From assembly GCF_025631005.1 (NCBI RefSeq), contig NZ_JAOTPL010000003.1:1-64000 (forward strand): 64,000 nucleotides of DNA, in the 5' to 3' direction. Both the position numbers and the translations under genes were made by a program. Below the pieces are notes generated by a model. It saw only the letters and a list, made by a program, of their open reading frames with translations, searched no databases and had not been told where the DNA came from. Positions 27,061 to 35,912 of this stretch are shown here, one piece after another. How positions within the stretch are numbered: position 1 is the stretch's first letter; every line of letters starts with the position of its first letter. Origin of the DNA: Haoranjiania flava (GTDB lineage Bacteria > Bacteroidota > Bacteroidia > Chitinophagales > Chitinophagaceae).

Positions 27061-27440
27061 TAAGCAGCTATTACGCTGATCTCCACATTTACGTTTTTAG
27101 GCAATGTCTGTACAGCCACTGTTTCACGGGCAGGAGCGCCTCCCTCTGTAAAGTAGCTTCCGTAAACTTCATTTACATAGGTAAATAATCCCATATCGTT
27201 CAAGAAAATAGAACACTTAACCACATGCTCAAAGCCAAGCCCTGCTTCAGTTAAGATTGCTTTGATATTTTCCATCACCTGCCTGGTCTCTTCCTTTACG
27301 CCACGCATTTCCAGTTCATTGGTTTCAGGGATAATGGCTATCTGGCCGCTGACAAATAAGAAACCGTTTGCTTTCACTGACTGGTTGTACGGGCCTATAG
27401 GAGCCGGGGCATTAGAAGTATTGATAATTTCTTTTGACAT
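27057..27440 (-). CDS. ridA: RidA family reactive-intermediate deaminase
   Basis: Trimeric RidA/YjgF-type protein that hydrolyses reactive enamine/imine intermediates from PLP enzymes. The 127-residue length is typical. Key blocks are APAPIGPYNQSVKANGFLFVSGQIAI and the C-terminal PARETVAVQTLPKNVNVEISVIAA, in which Arg of ARETV is the carboxylate-binding residue. It converges with the nitrilase gene. Confidence 0.95.
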   Translation of the reverse strand: MSKEIINTSNAPAPIGPYNQSVKANGFLFVSGQIAIIPETNELEMRGVKEETRQVMENIKAILTEAGLGFEHVVKCSIFLNDMGLFTYVNEVYGSYFTEGGAPARETVAVQTLPKNVNVEISVIAAY

Positions 27441-27510
27441 ACGAAAAATTTGCCCGAATATAATAAATATTGCCTTACATGCCGGTCAAAAAAATAAATT
27501 TTATTTATAT

Positions 27511-27518
27511 TATATTTG
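27511..27518 (+). promoter_or_regulatory. candidate -7 promoter box for tsaB
   Basis: TATATTTG fits TAnnTTTG and lies about 18 nt before the tsaB ATG in very AT-rich DNA. The AT-rich background makes chance matches likely. Confidence 0.35.
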
Positions 27519-27536
27519 TATGTTTAAACCTTAAAA

Positions 27537-28211
27537 ATGGCATTGATACTTTCTATAGATACTGCAACTGAAAGGGCAGTAGTTTGTATGGGAGATGATG
27601 AAAAAATCATTTATTTTACTGAAAATGCGGATCAAAAAAGTCACGCATCTTTTGTACAGCCTGCTATTGAGGCTATGGTACGCGAAACCGGTATTGCTCT
27701 ACTGCAGGTAGATGCCATTGCAGTAAGTATCGGCCCCGGAAGCTACACCGGCCTGCGTGTAGGGCTGGCCTCTGCCAAAGGAATTGCGTATGCCTTAAAC
27801 AAGCCACTCATAGCGCTCAATACACTGGATGTGATGGCAAAAAACGCCATACTGCAATTCAGGCAGGAAGATTTGCTGTATTGCCCCATGATAGATGCAC
27901 GCAGAATGGAAGTCTTTACAGCGGTTTACAACGCATCTCTGGAAAATATATATCCTGCAGCGGCCGTGGTGCTTACTGAAAATACTTTTCAAGAATTCAG
28001 CAATAAGGATATTCTGTTTTTTGGCAGCGGTATGCCTAAATGGAAAGCTGCAGCCAATAGGCCCAATGCGCGCTATACTACGGTATCACACATTCATGAA
28101 GGATTAAATACATTAGCTATTAATAAATTCCATGAAAAAGAATTTGCAGATGTGGCTTACGCTGAACCATATTACATCAAATCTTTCTACACCAAAGCCG
28201 CAACCAAATAA
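27537..28211 (+). CDS. tsaB: tRNA threonylcarbamoyladenosine biosynthesis protein TsaB
   Basis: Partner of TsaD in making t6A37 of ANN-decoding tRNAs. ASKHA-like N-terminus LILSIDTATERAVVC, and the signature VSIGPGSYTGLRVGLASAKG near residues 64-83. The 224-residue length is normal. It lies divergent from ridA and is transcribed with its own short leader. Confidence 0.95.
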   Translation: MALILSIDTATERAVVCMGDDEKIIYFTENADQKSHASFVQPAIEAMVRETGIALLQVDAIAVSIGPGSYTGLRVGLASAKGIAYALNKPLIALNTLDVMAKNAILQFRQEDLLYCPMIDARRMEVFTAVYNASLENIYPAAAVVLTENTFQEFSNKDILFFGSGMPKWKAAANRPNARYTTVSHIHEGLNTLAINKFHEKEFADVAYAEPYYIKSFYTKAATK

Positions 28212-28308
28212 TTTTTATGAAAGTTTTGTAAACATTTAAGAGAATAATTATAATTATAACATTAACTTTATCAACCTAATATCAATACACAATCAAATTT
28301 TACTATTC

Positions 28309-28650
28309 ATGACATCCACAAACAACGTTATAGAAATTAAGAACAACGAGTCCGGCGAACCCATACTGATTGATATTTTGAAATTAAAAAAAGCTTCACT
28401 TATCCTAAGAGCAATCAATCACAAACTGAGGCTGCAAATATTAAAACTTATACAGACCGAAGAAAAAATTACGGTTACAGAAATATACGTAAAGCTGCGA
28501 CTGGAGCAATCTGTGGTTTCCCAGCACCTGGCAATTTTAAGAAGAGCGGGGTTTGTAACCACCAAAAGAGATGGTAAGTTTATATACTACAACATCAATC
28601 ACGATCGTCTTGGCTTTGTTATCAGAATCGTAGACGAACTTTTAAAGTAA
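28309..28650 (+). CDS. ArsR-type winged-helix transcriptional regulator
   Basis: A 113-residue winged helix: KLRLQILKLIQTEEKITVTEIYVKL followed by the recognition helix EQSVVSQHLAILRRAGFV and the wing TTKRDGKFIYYNI. It lacks the ELCVCD-like metal site of classical ArsR/SmtB proteins, so the signal is unknown. It stands 95 bp before a rhodanese gene on the same strand, a plausible target. Confidence 0.9.
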   Translation: MTSTNNVIEIKNNESGEPILIDILKLKKASLILRAINHKLRLQILKLIQTEEKITVTEIYVKLRLEQSVVSQHLAILRRAGFVTTKRDGKFIYYNINHDRLGFVIRIVDELLK

Positions 28651-28745
28651 TCTTTAAAATATTTTTTCAAACAGTGTATATATGCAGCTCAAAAAATCTG
28701 TATATATACACTTTTTGCATCTGACATCCACATAAAATTAATACT

Positions 28746-29393
28746 ATGTCACAATCCCTGACCCTTGCAGCTTTTAAAGCTCTTTCACAACAAACGAATG
28801 TGCTGATTATAGATACCAGGAAGCCAACCGAATTTACAGGAGGTTTTATTCCCGGATCTGTGTTTATAGGCTTGGGTGAAAAGTTTGAGGAATGGGCAAA
28901 AAAGATTTTACCTGCGGGCAAACAATTACTGCTGGTAACTAATGAAGGCGAAGAGAGCACCTCTTTGAAACAGTTGCAGGATGCGGGTTTCAGCGTATCA
29001 GGATATTTAGAAGGCGGCTATGCCGTATGGAAAGAAGCGCATGAACCTGTAGATATGATCATAGATATTGAGGCGGATGAATTAGCTATGGATATACCTT
29101 TTGATGAGAAAATGGTGATCATAGATGTGCGCACACCCGAAGAATACAACCAGTGTTTTGTAAAGAATGCTTTGAATATACCGGTTGAACAGGTTAATGA
29201 CCCGGCAATAACGGCTAATTTTGAGGATGAAGACAATCTTTACCTACATTGTGCAGGCGGCTACCGCAGTGTTATAGCTGCATCGCTGCTAAAGCGGGAA
29301 GGCATTCACAACCTGCGTAATATTTCAGGTGGATTTAAAAGTATAAAAGAAGTAGAAAACATCCCGTTGCAGAAATATAAAGAGACCGAATAG
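28746..29393 (+). CDS. tandem rhodanese-domain protein
   Basis: Two rhodanese modules. The first (about 8-97) ends ISGYLEGGYAVWKE-like but its active loop reads VTNEGEEST, without cysteine, so it is probably inactive. The second (about 104-213) has the loop LHCAGGYRS with Cys169 as the sulfur carrier, and IDVRTPEEY. It could transfer persulfide sulfur or serve as a redox/sulfide sensor. Its arrangement resembles the C-terminal part of some MBL-fold/rhodanese fusions. Confidence 0.9.
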   Translation: MSQSLTLAAFKALSQQTNVLIIDTRKPTEFTGGFIPGSVFIGLGEKFEEWAKKILPAGKQLLLVTNEGEESTSLKQLQDAGFSVSGYLEGGYAVWKEAHEPVDMIIDIEADELAMDIPFDEKMVIIDVRTPEEYNQCFVKNALNIPVEQVNDPAITANFEDEDNLYLHCAGGYRSVIAASLLKREGIHNLRNISGGFKSIKEVENIPLQKYKETE

Positions 29394-29451
29394 ACATCCG
29401 GTCCCGGTCATAATTAGTTTTGATTACTGTTTAAACAACAAATATCTGCCA

Positions 29452-31116
29452 TTATTTTGATTTGGCCAATAATTCTTTTGCGTTATTAATGGCTGCCGCA
29501 GACGGATTGGCCCCGCTGATCATTTGTGCTATTTGTGCTATGCGTTCCTGGGTCTCAAGCAGCCTTATCCGGGTATTGATTTCCTGTTTTTCATTTTCTT
29601 TTTTATAGACGAAATAATGCGCGTCTGCAAGCGCTGCTATCTGTGGCTGGTGTGTAATGGATATTACCTGCAGGTTGCCGGCCAGCTCCTGCATAATGAT
29701 CCCTACCTGCCTGGCAGCTTCCCCGCTGATACCGGTATCAATTTCATCGAATATAAGGGTAGGCATATCAATATCCTTAGCCACCATAGATTTTATACAA
29801 AGCATTAGCCTGCTAAGCTCTCCCCCGCTGGCCACCTTATCGACAGATTCGAAATTACCGGTCTTGTTTGCATCGAATAGAAACAAAATATCATCTAAAC
29901 CGTTTATTTTCAATTCATTATTAGAAACAACCTGCACCTGCAAACGCGCGTTTGGCATGCCTACACATACTAATAAAGCATTTACAGTTTCTTCGATCCT
30001 GTTTACCTGTTCTTTTCTTCTGCCGGAGATCTCAATGGCTAAATCCATACTTTGTGCTTCAAGCGCGGAAACCTGCTCCTTTACTTTTTCTATTTCACTA
30101 TCAATATTCAAGACATCCTGTAACTTGAGTTCGAGGGTGTTTTTGATTGATAAAAGTTCATTGGTTGTAAGTACATTGTGCTTTTTTAATAGTTTATAGC
30201 CGGCCGATAACCTGTCGTTGATAATTTCCAGCTTTTCCGCATCAAAGTTGTGCGCATCGCCTGCTGAAGCAGATTCTAAAGCAAGGTCTTTGAGCTCTAT
30301 CTCGGCGCTTTTCAGCCTTTCTGCAATACTTTCTATTTCTTGGGTAATGAGGTAATTCTTCAGTTCCTGGTTCAGATTCTTCAATATATTTATTACAGAG
30401 TTTTCATCTTCATACAGGTTAAAGCTTATTTTATTCAGGATAGATTTAATATCACCGGCATTTTCCAATAGTTTAATTTCATTTTCCAGTTCCTCCAGCT
30501 CATTTTCCTTTAGATTAATTTCTTCTAATTCGTTGTACTGAAATTGTATAAAATCCAGCTCACGGTTGAAAGTGTTTTTCTTTTGCATCAATATTTCCAG
30601 TTCCGATTTAGCTTTCTGCCAGCGGTGAAAATAGCCTTGGTATTGAGTGAGCAATGTAGCATTCTTGGCCAGGCTATCTACAATTTTCTGCTGGAAAGTA
30701 TTTTTTCCTAATAAGAGGTTATCAAACTGCTGGTGTTGGTCTATGAGAAAAGAGGTTATTGTTTTTAAATCAGACAAGTTTACAGGCGTATCGTTGATAA
30801 AACTTCTTGATTTTCCGGTAGCAGTTACTTCTCTGCGTATTAAAATTGTATCATCTTCTGCATCCAGGTCATTATCCGTTACAAATCTCAGTATATCGTC
30901 ATTTTTTATCTTAAATAAAGCTTCTATTATGCACTTTCCGCTATTATTTTTCAGTACAGAGCTGTCTACACGGTTACCCAGTACCAAACCAAGAGCTCCC
31001 ATAATAATACTTTTACCAGCCCCGGTTTCTCCAGTGATTATATTTAATCCCTGATGCAGCTCAATATGTATATGGTCTATTATTGCGTAGTTCTGTATAG
31101 TTAGTTCACTTAACAT
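29452..31116 (-). CDS. recN: DNA repair protein RecN
   Basis: SMC-like ATPase of double-strand break repair. Walker A is GETGAGKS (about 29-36), the ABC signature VASGGELSRLML and Walker B TLIFDEIDTGISG lie in the C-terminal third, with two long helical coiled-coil arms between. The 554-residue length is normal. It is divergent from mnmG; the 163-bp gap holds two parS-like palindromes. Confidence 0.97.
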   Translation of the reverse strand: MLSELTIQNYAIIDHIHIELHQGLNIITGETGAGKSIIMGALGLVLGNRVDSSVLKNNSGKCIIEALFKIKNDDILRFVTDNDLDAEDDTILIRREVTATGKSRSFINDTPVNLSDLKTITSFLIDQHQQFDNLLLGKNTFQQKIVDSLAKNATLLTQYQGYFHRWQKAKSELEILMQKKNTFNRELDFIQFQYNELEEINLKENELEELENEIKLLENAGDIKSILNKISFNLYEDENSVINILKNLNQELKNYLITQEIESIAERLKSAEIELKDLALESASAGDAHNFDAEKLEIINDRLSAGYKLLKKHNVLTTNELLSIKNTLELKLQDVLNIDSEIEKVKEQVSALEAQSMDLAIEISGRRKEQVNRIEETVNALLVCVGMPNARLQVQVVSNNELKINGLDDILFLFDANKTGNFESVDKVASGGELSRLMLCIKSMVAKDIDMPTLIFDEIDTGISGEAARQVGIIMQELAGNLQVISITHQPQIAALADAHYFVYKKENEKQEINTRIRLLETQERIAQIAQMISGANPSAAAINNAKELLAKSK

Positions 31117-31178
31117 TGTATATATCTTTAAGGGTAAAAATAAAGAATTTAAGCAATACAGTTCAATTAAACTTCAGC

Positions 31179-31192
31179 GTTCCACGTGGAAC
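31179..31192. promoter_or_regulatory. parS-like ParB-binding palindrome 1
   Basis: Perfect 14-bp palindrome GTTCCACGTGGAAC. It differs from the textbook parS core GTTTCACGTGAAAC only at one symmetric position. A second identical copy begins 38 bp downstream. ParB proteins load here to drive chromosome segregation, and parS sites normally cluster near oriC. Confidence 0.8.
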
Positions 31193-31216
31193 ATTTTTCT
31201 ATAAATTAACCGATAC

Positions 31217-31230
31217 GTTCCACGTGGAAC
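31217..31230. promoter_or_regulatory. parS-like ParB-binding palindrome 2
   Basis: Second exact GTTCCACGTGGAAC, in the same recN-mnmG gap and about 50 bp before the mnmG start. Two identical 14-bp palindromes in 160 bp are very unlikely by chance. Confidence 0.8.
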
Positions 31231-31279
31231 AATGCTTTTGTGATAATTGATGTAATTTTGCATAAATTTAAAAGACTAA

Positions 31280-33145
31280 ATGTTTATAGAATATGATGTG
31301 ATTGTTGCCGGAGCAGGGCATGCAGGCGGAGAGGCAGCTGCAGCTGCGGCTAATTTAGGCAACAAAGTACTGCTGATTACCATGAATATGAATACAATTG
31401 CTCAAATGAGCTGCAACCCGGCAATGGGAGGCATAGCCAAAGGGCAAATTGTGCGGGAAATAGATGCTATGGGCGGGTACAGCGGCATAGTTTCAGATAA
31501 AAGTATGTTGCAATTCCGTATGCTTAACAAAAGCAAAGGCCCTGCCATGTGGTCGCCCAGATCGCAGAACGACAGGATGCTTTTCTCCATGGAATGGCGT
31601 AAAATGCTGGAAAATACACCCAATATAGATTTTTACCAGGATACGGTAACCGGATTGCTGATCAAGGAAAAATTATGCTATGGGGTAAAAACGGGTTTAG
31701 GCCATGAGATTAAAGCCAAAGCAGTAATCATTACCAGCGGAACCTTCCTGAATGGCGTAATCCATATTGGCGAAAAGAGAATGGGGGGTGGAAGGATCGC
31801 TGAAAAAGCGTCATCAGGTATTACGGAACAACTGGTACAAGAAGGCTTTGAAAGCCGCAGGTTAAAGACCGGTACGCCGCCACGCATTGATGGCAGAAGC
31901 CTGGATTACTCGAAGATGGAACTTCAACCCGGCGATGAGGTCATCAGCGGTTTCTCCTATTTGCCTATTGAAAAACTCACCAAAGAAAAACAACTTAGTT
32001 GCCATATAACTTATACAGACAGCAAAGTTCACGATATACTGAGGACAGGCTTTGACAGAAGCCCCATGTATACCGGCCGTATCGGGGGCACAGGCCCCAG
32101 GTATTGCCCAAGTATAGAAGACAAGATCAACAGGTTTGCAGACAAAGAACGACACCAGTTATTTGTAGAGCCTGAAGGCTTTGATACCTACGAAATTTAT
32201 GTAAACGGTTTTTCCACCTCTTTGCCGGAAGAAGTGCAATACAAAGCATTGAAATGCGTGCCCGGTTTTGAAAATATGAAAATGTTCCGCCCCGGCTACG
32301 CTATTGAATATGACTATTTCCCCCCGACACAGCTCAAATATTCGCTCGAAACAAAACTGGTAGAAAACTTATTCTTTGCCGGGCAGATCAACGGTACCAC
32401 AGGCTACGAAGAGGCTGCATGCCAGGGATTGATGGCAGGCATCAATGCGCACCAGAAAATACATCAACAAGAACCGCTGGTCTTGAAAAGGAATGAAGCC
32501 TACATTGGTGTATTAATAGATGACCTCATCAGCAAGGGTACAGATGAGCCTTACCGGATGTTTACCAGCAGGGCAGAATTCAGAACCCTGCTCAGGCAGG
32601 ATAACGCTGACCTCAGGCTGACTGAAATGAGCTATCAACTTGGCCTGGCGAGCGAGGAAAGACATGCACTGGTGCAACAAAAGACAGCAGAAGTGGGCCG
32701 GATCATAAAGCTACTGGATAGCATTTTCATACAACCTGGTGAAATAAATTCCTATCTTGCAAGCATTGACTCATCGCAACTTATTGAAAAACAAAAACTT
32801 ACGAAATTAATACTGCGTCCGTCCGTTAACCTGGGCGCTATTATACAGGCTGCACCTCACTTAAAAGAAATTTTAAATAATAAAAAAGAATATATTGAGC
32901 AGGCAGAGATTCAACTGAAGTATGAAAGGTATATTGAAAAGGAAAAAGAAATAGCCGATCGCATCAATAAAATGGAAGACCTGAAAATCCCGGAAAGCTT
33001 CGATTACGAAAGGATCTCAGCGCTGAGCATGGAATCTATGCAAAAGCTGAAGAAAATCCGTCCGCAGACTTTGGGACAGGCCAGCCGTATCAGCGGCGTA
33101 AATCCCAGTGATATACAAATATTGATGATACATATGGGCAGGTGA
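31280..33145 (+). CDS. mnmG: tRNA uridine 5-carboxymethylaminomethyl modification enzyme MnmG (GidA)
   Basis: FAD-dependent enzyme that with MnmE modifies U34 of tRNAs. N-terminal FAD fingerprint VIVAGAGHAGGEAAAAAA, then MSCNPAMGGIAKG, GTFLNGVIHIGEKRMGGGR, and the C-terminal helical domain ending LGQASRISGVNPSDIQIL. The 621-residue length is standard. A TAnnTTTG box (TAATTTTG, 31253-31260) lies 20 nt before the ATG. In many bacteria this gene is close to oriC, consistent with the parS-like sites upstream. Confidence 0.98.
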   Translation: MFIEYDVIVAGAGHAGGEAAAAAANLGNKVLLITMNMNTIAQMSCNPAMGGIAKGQIVREIDAMGGYSGIVSDKSMLQFRMLNKSKGPAMWSPRSQNDRMLFSMEWRKMLENTPNIDFYQDTVTGLLIKEKLCYGVKTGLGHEIKAKAVIITSGTFLNGVIHIGEKRMGGGRIAEKASSGITEQLVQEGFESRRLKTGTPPRIDGRSLDYSKMELQPGDEVISGFSYLPIEKLTKEKQLSCHITYTDSKVHDILRTGFDRSPMYTGRIGGTGPRYCPSIEDKINRFADKERHQLFVEPEGFDTYEIYVNGFSTSLPEEVQYKALKCVPGFENMKMFRPGYAIEYDYFPPTQLKYSLETKLVENLFFAGQINGTTGYEEAACQGLMAGINAHQKIHQQEPLVLKRNEAYIGVLIDDLISKGTDEPYRMFTSRAEFRTLLRQDNADLRLTEMSYQLGLASEERHALVQQKTAEVGRIIKLLDSIFIQPGEINSYLASIDSSQLIEKQKLTKLILRPSVNLGAIIQAAPHLKEILNNKKEYIEQAEIQLKYERYIEKEKEIADRINKMEDLKIPESFDYERISALSMESMQKLKKIRPQTLGQASRISGVNPSDIQILMIHMGR

Positions 33146-33221
33146 TGTAGTTTGTTAATTTTTATTGTATATTAAACCTTTACAGGATTATTTAGTAATA
33201 TTACTAACATAATTTACCGGT

Positions 33222-34043
33222 TTGAAGAAGTACTATTCCTTTATCCTTTTATTGCTGATATTTACTACAACCGCTTATGCACAGAAAAGCATCAGCGGCT
33301 TTGTGTATGAAGATGCATTCAGGACACCGCTACCTGATGTGAGCGTATTCACTACCTCTGGAAGCACATCTTATACCGACAGCCTTGGGCATTTTACAAT
33401 TCCCGTATCAGGTAATAAAGATTCTATATACTTCAGGTATAAAACCAGAAACTCTAAAATATTTCCTGTAGATACCATCATTAACCCGGAAAACTTTGAA
33501 ATTGCCATTCATCTCAATATCCTGGCAAAAAGAAAAAACCCGCCGGGATACCTCCCGGATATCACTGTTTATTCTAAAGATTACCGGCTGGACAGTATTC
33601 AGAACAGGCGCGACTATGCAGATATTTTCAATTACAAAAAGCCGGCACTGGAAGATATAGCTTCCGTACCCAAAATCGGCAATATACCTATACCGGTAGG
33701 CGTTTATTTCGATGTAAATACGCTGGCAGAAAGCTTTCAATTCAGGAAAAACAAGCGAAAAGAACATTACCGCGACTTTGCCGTATGGCTGGAGCAGGAA
33801 AAATATATCGATCACCGTTTCAATAAAAGAGATGTTGCCAACCTGATAAACCTATCGGGAAATGACCTGGATGTGTTTGTAAAAAAATACCGCCCGGATT
33901 TTACCACGCTGCTCTACATGAGCGATGTGGAACTGGGCGTGTACATTAAGAAATGCCTGAGCCATTTTTCTTCTAAAAATGTAGCTCCCACCTTCAGGGA
34001 AAAACTAAAACAAGGTATTTTCCTGGAAGATACTAAAAGCTGA
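33222..34043 (+). CDS. secreted protein with carboxypeptidase-regulatory-like domain
   Basis: A 273-residue protein with a TTG start (no ATG precedes the signal peptide KKYYSFILLLLIFTTTAYAQ). Residues 22-100 form a CarboxypepD_reg-like beta sandwich (ISGFVYEDAFRTPLPDVSVF, TDSLGHFTIPV). The rest, rich in Lys/Arg/Asp, is not recognisable. Such proteins usually sit in the periplasm or on the surface in Bacteroidota. It converges almost head-on with nadA (no gap). Confidence 0.85.
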   Translation: MKKYYSFILLLLIFTTTAYAQKSISGFVYEDAFRTPLPDVSVFTTSGSTSYTDSLGHFTIPVSGNKDSIYFRYKTRNSKIFPVDTIINPENFEIAIHLNILAKRKNPPGYLPDITVYSKDYRLDSIQNRRDYADIFNYKKPALEDIASVPKIGNIPIPVGVYFDVNTLAESFQFRKNKRKEHYRDFAVWLEQEKYIDHRFNKRDVANLINLSGNDLDVFVKKYRPDFTTLLYMSDVELGVYIKKCLSHFSSKNVAPTFREKLKQGIFLEDTKS

Positions 34044-35057
34044 TCATTTGATAAGACCCGCATGGCGGCTGATCTCCAGCATTCTGTCGATAGGCTTTTT
34101 GGCAGCGAGGCGCAATTGCTCATCCATAGCAATTTCCGGCAGCTCGTACTTCATGCACAAGTATAATTTTTCAAGCGTATTTAGCTTCATATAGGGGCAG
34201 TCATTGCAAGCGCAGGCATTGTCCGGCGGTGCAGGTATGAATTTTTTGTGGGGAGAATTTTTCTCCATCTGGTGCAGAATACCGGTTTCTGTAGCTACGA
34301 TATAGGCTTGTGCAGCATCTGTTTTGGTATAGTTCAGTAATTGTGTGGTGCTGCCGATATAATCGGCATGGTTTAGCAGTACTTCTTCGCATTCCGGGTG
34401 GGCTATGATTTTTGCGTCCGGATTGGCCTGTTTAAGGCTCAAAATCTTCTCCAAACTGAAAATCTCGTGCACTATACAGCTGCCATCCCAAAGCAGCATA
34501 TTCCTGCCTGTTTTCTTGTTGATGTAAGCGCCCAGGTTCCTGTCCGGCGCGAAGATGATTTTCTGGTCAGCAGGCAGGCTTTCAATAATTTTTTCTACGT
34601 TGCCGCTGGTGCAGATAATATCACTCAGCGATTTGATCTCTGCCGTGCAGTTGATATAAGTGATCACGATATGATCGGGGTACGCTTCTTTAAATTTTTT
34701 AAAAGCATCAGCGGGCGCGCTGTCCGCCAGGGAGCATCCTGCTTTCAGGTCCGGCAATACTACTTTTTTGGTTGGGTTTAATATCTTGGCCGTTTCTGCC
34801 ATAAAATGCACGCCGGCAAACACGATCATGTCTGCATTGGTTTTCTCCGCCTGCTGCGCCAGACCCAGGCTGTCGCCCAGGTAATCTGCCACATCCTGTA
34901 TATCTGCTTCCTGATAATAATGCGCCAGTATGATGGCATTTTTTTCTTCCTTCAGTTTTTTGATCTCCACAAACAAATCCAGTGAAGGATCGACCGGCAT
35001 ATCCAGGAAACCTTTGATCGGCAGATTTTTTTTCGCGTTTTCAAATGCAATGTTCAT
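34044..35057 (-). CDS. nadA: quinolinate synthase
   Basis: 4Fe-4S enzyme condensing iminoaspartate with dihydroxyacetone phosphate in NAD synthesis. Family blocks: ILAHYYQEADIQDVADYLGDS, FAGVHFMAETAKIL, LPDLKAGCSLAD (Cys108), WDGSCIVHEIF, HPECEEVL and the C-terminal CACNDCPYM. The 337-residue length fits. The gap upstream of it is the candidate origin region. Confidence 0.97.
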   Translation of the reverse strand: MNIAFENAKKNLPIKGFLDMPVDPSLDLFVEIKKLKEEKNAIILAHYYQEADIQDVADYLGDSLGLAQQAEKTNADMIVFAGVHFMAETAKILNPTKKVVLPDLKAGCSLADSAPADAFKKFKEAYPDHIVITYINCTAEIKSLSDIICTSGNVEKIIESLPADQKIIFAPDRNLGAYINKKTGRNMLLWDGSCIVHEIFSLEKILSLKQANPDAKIIAHPECEEVLLNHADYIGSTTQLLNYTKTDAAQAYIVATETGILHQMEKNSPHKKFIPAPPDNACACNDCPYMKLNTLEKLYLCMKYELPEIAMDEQLRLAAKKPIDRMLEISRHAGLIK

Positions 35058-35468
35058 AACCGTTGTAATAAAAATATTATACTTATTTATTTAAAAAAGC
35101 TATTACTATTATGAGTGTGAATTTCGGGATAACTTACTTATGCACAATATTGGAATTGAATAAAGCAGTAGTTATATACATTAATCCACATAGTTTTCTA
35201 CACTCAAAAGTATTGATTTTAGTTGAAAAGCCAAGTATATCCACAAATTCACCTACAAGGGTTGATACTTTATTCAAATCTTCAATTCACAGCCTCGTAA
35301 CGTTAAGATAACATAGTCAAAAAGTGAATAATTTCAACGGTGGCCGGGTAGAATCTGAAAATGCCGGAATAGTTAAAAAATTATTCACTTTAAAATGGTT
35401 GAAACTGCCGTTTATTAACAGAAAAAGTATGTTGTTAACAGTTTTTGTGTATAAATAAACTGCTGTTT
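35058..35468. other. candidate replication origin (oriC)
   Basis: A 410-bp AT-rich gap with DnaA-box-like nonamers: TTATGCACA (35138-35146, plus), TTATACACA (35446-35454, read on minus), and one-mismatch forms TAATCCACA (35182-35190) and ATATCCACA (35237-35245). It also carries a 14-bp perfect inverted repeat (35321-35334 / 35378-35391, AAAGTGAATAATTT) and two TTAACAG repeats. The parS-like sites and mnmG lie 2-4 kb away. This is inference; GC-skew inversion was not computed. Confidence 0.45.
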
Positions 35469-35633
35469 TTATTTTCTGCTTCTGGTAAAAAGCCATATAA
35501 TAAGCCCTATTACCAATGCCACCACGATGAAGCCCCAGTACATACCTGCTTTAAAAATAGTGCCGATAGCTTCGCAACTGGTAAGTACAAAAGCCATAGC
35601 CGCCAGTAGCATAAAAGAAATTTTTCTTGACAT
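35469..35633 (-). CDS. small lipoprotein/membrane protein
   Basis: A 54-residue protein from the ATG at 35633: a lipobox-type leader SRKISFMLLAAMAFVLTSC (Cys20), a short IGTIFKAGMYWG segment, and a C-terminal membrane helix ending RSRK. Tiny proteins with this layout recur in Bacteroidota and are sometimes mis-annotated by homology transfer. The function is unknown. Extending the frame upstream to 35747 gives a charged tail with no family resemblance, so the shorter form is taken. Confidence 0.75.
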   Translation of the reverse strand: MSRKISFMLLAAMAFVLTSCEAIGTIFKAGMYWGFIVVALVIGLIIWLFTRSRK

Positions 35634-35912
35634 AGTGTTTAGTTTTATGTGTGAATAATAATGAATAAGTGCAAACCTTATGCCAGCGGGGAGGAGGGGT
35701 AGAGCGCTGTAGTGCATGTTTATTTTGTTTGGCCTGTATTGTTCCAATAACTTATCGGTGCAATATAACCGGCAATGCTTGTGCGTATTAAAACTATGTA
35801 ACTATAATTATCCAGCAAAATTTTGTATTCCCCTCCAGATCCGCTGTAAGTCCGGGAAAGGACCACGGAATATAAGAGCCGTAACCTCTTGCGGCAATAA
35901 TTTGTGCAAAAA
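35634..35912. other. gene-free stretch with a small stem-loop
   Basis: No convincing gene. Around 35850-35869 AGTCC-GGGAAA-GGACC can form a small hairpin after CCGCTGTA. Nothing downstream on that strand gives it a regulatory target. Confidence 0.4.

Noticed and set aside
35821..35880. Cobalamin-riboswitch-like fragment (CCGCTGTAAGTCC-GGGAAA-GGACCAC)
   Set aside because: Resembles only part of the B12 core, lacks the other conserved boxes and has no gene downstream on that strand.
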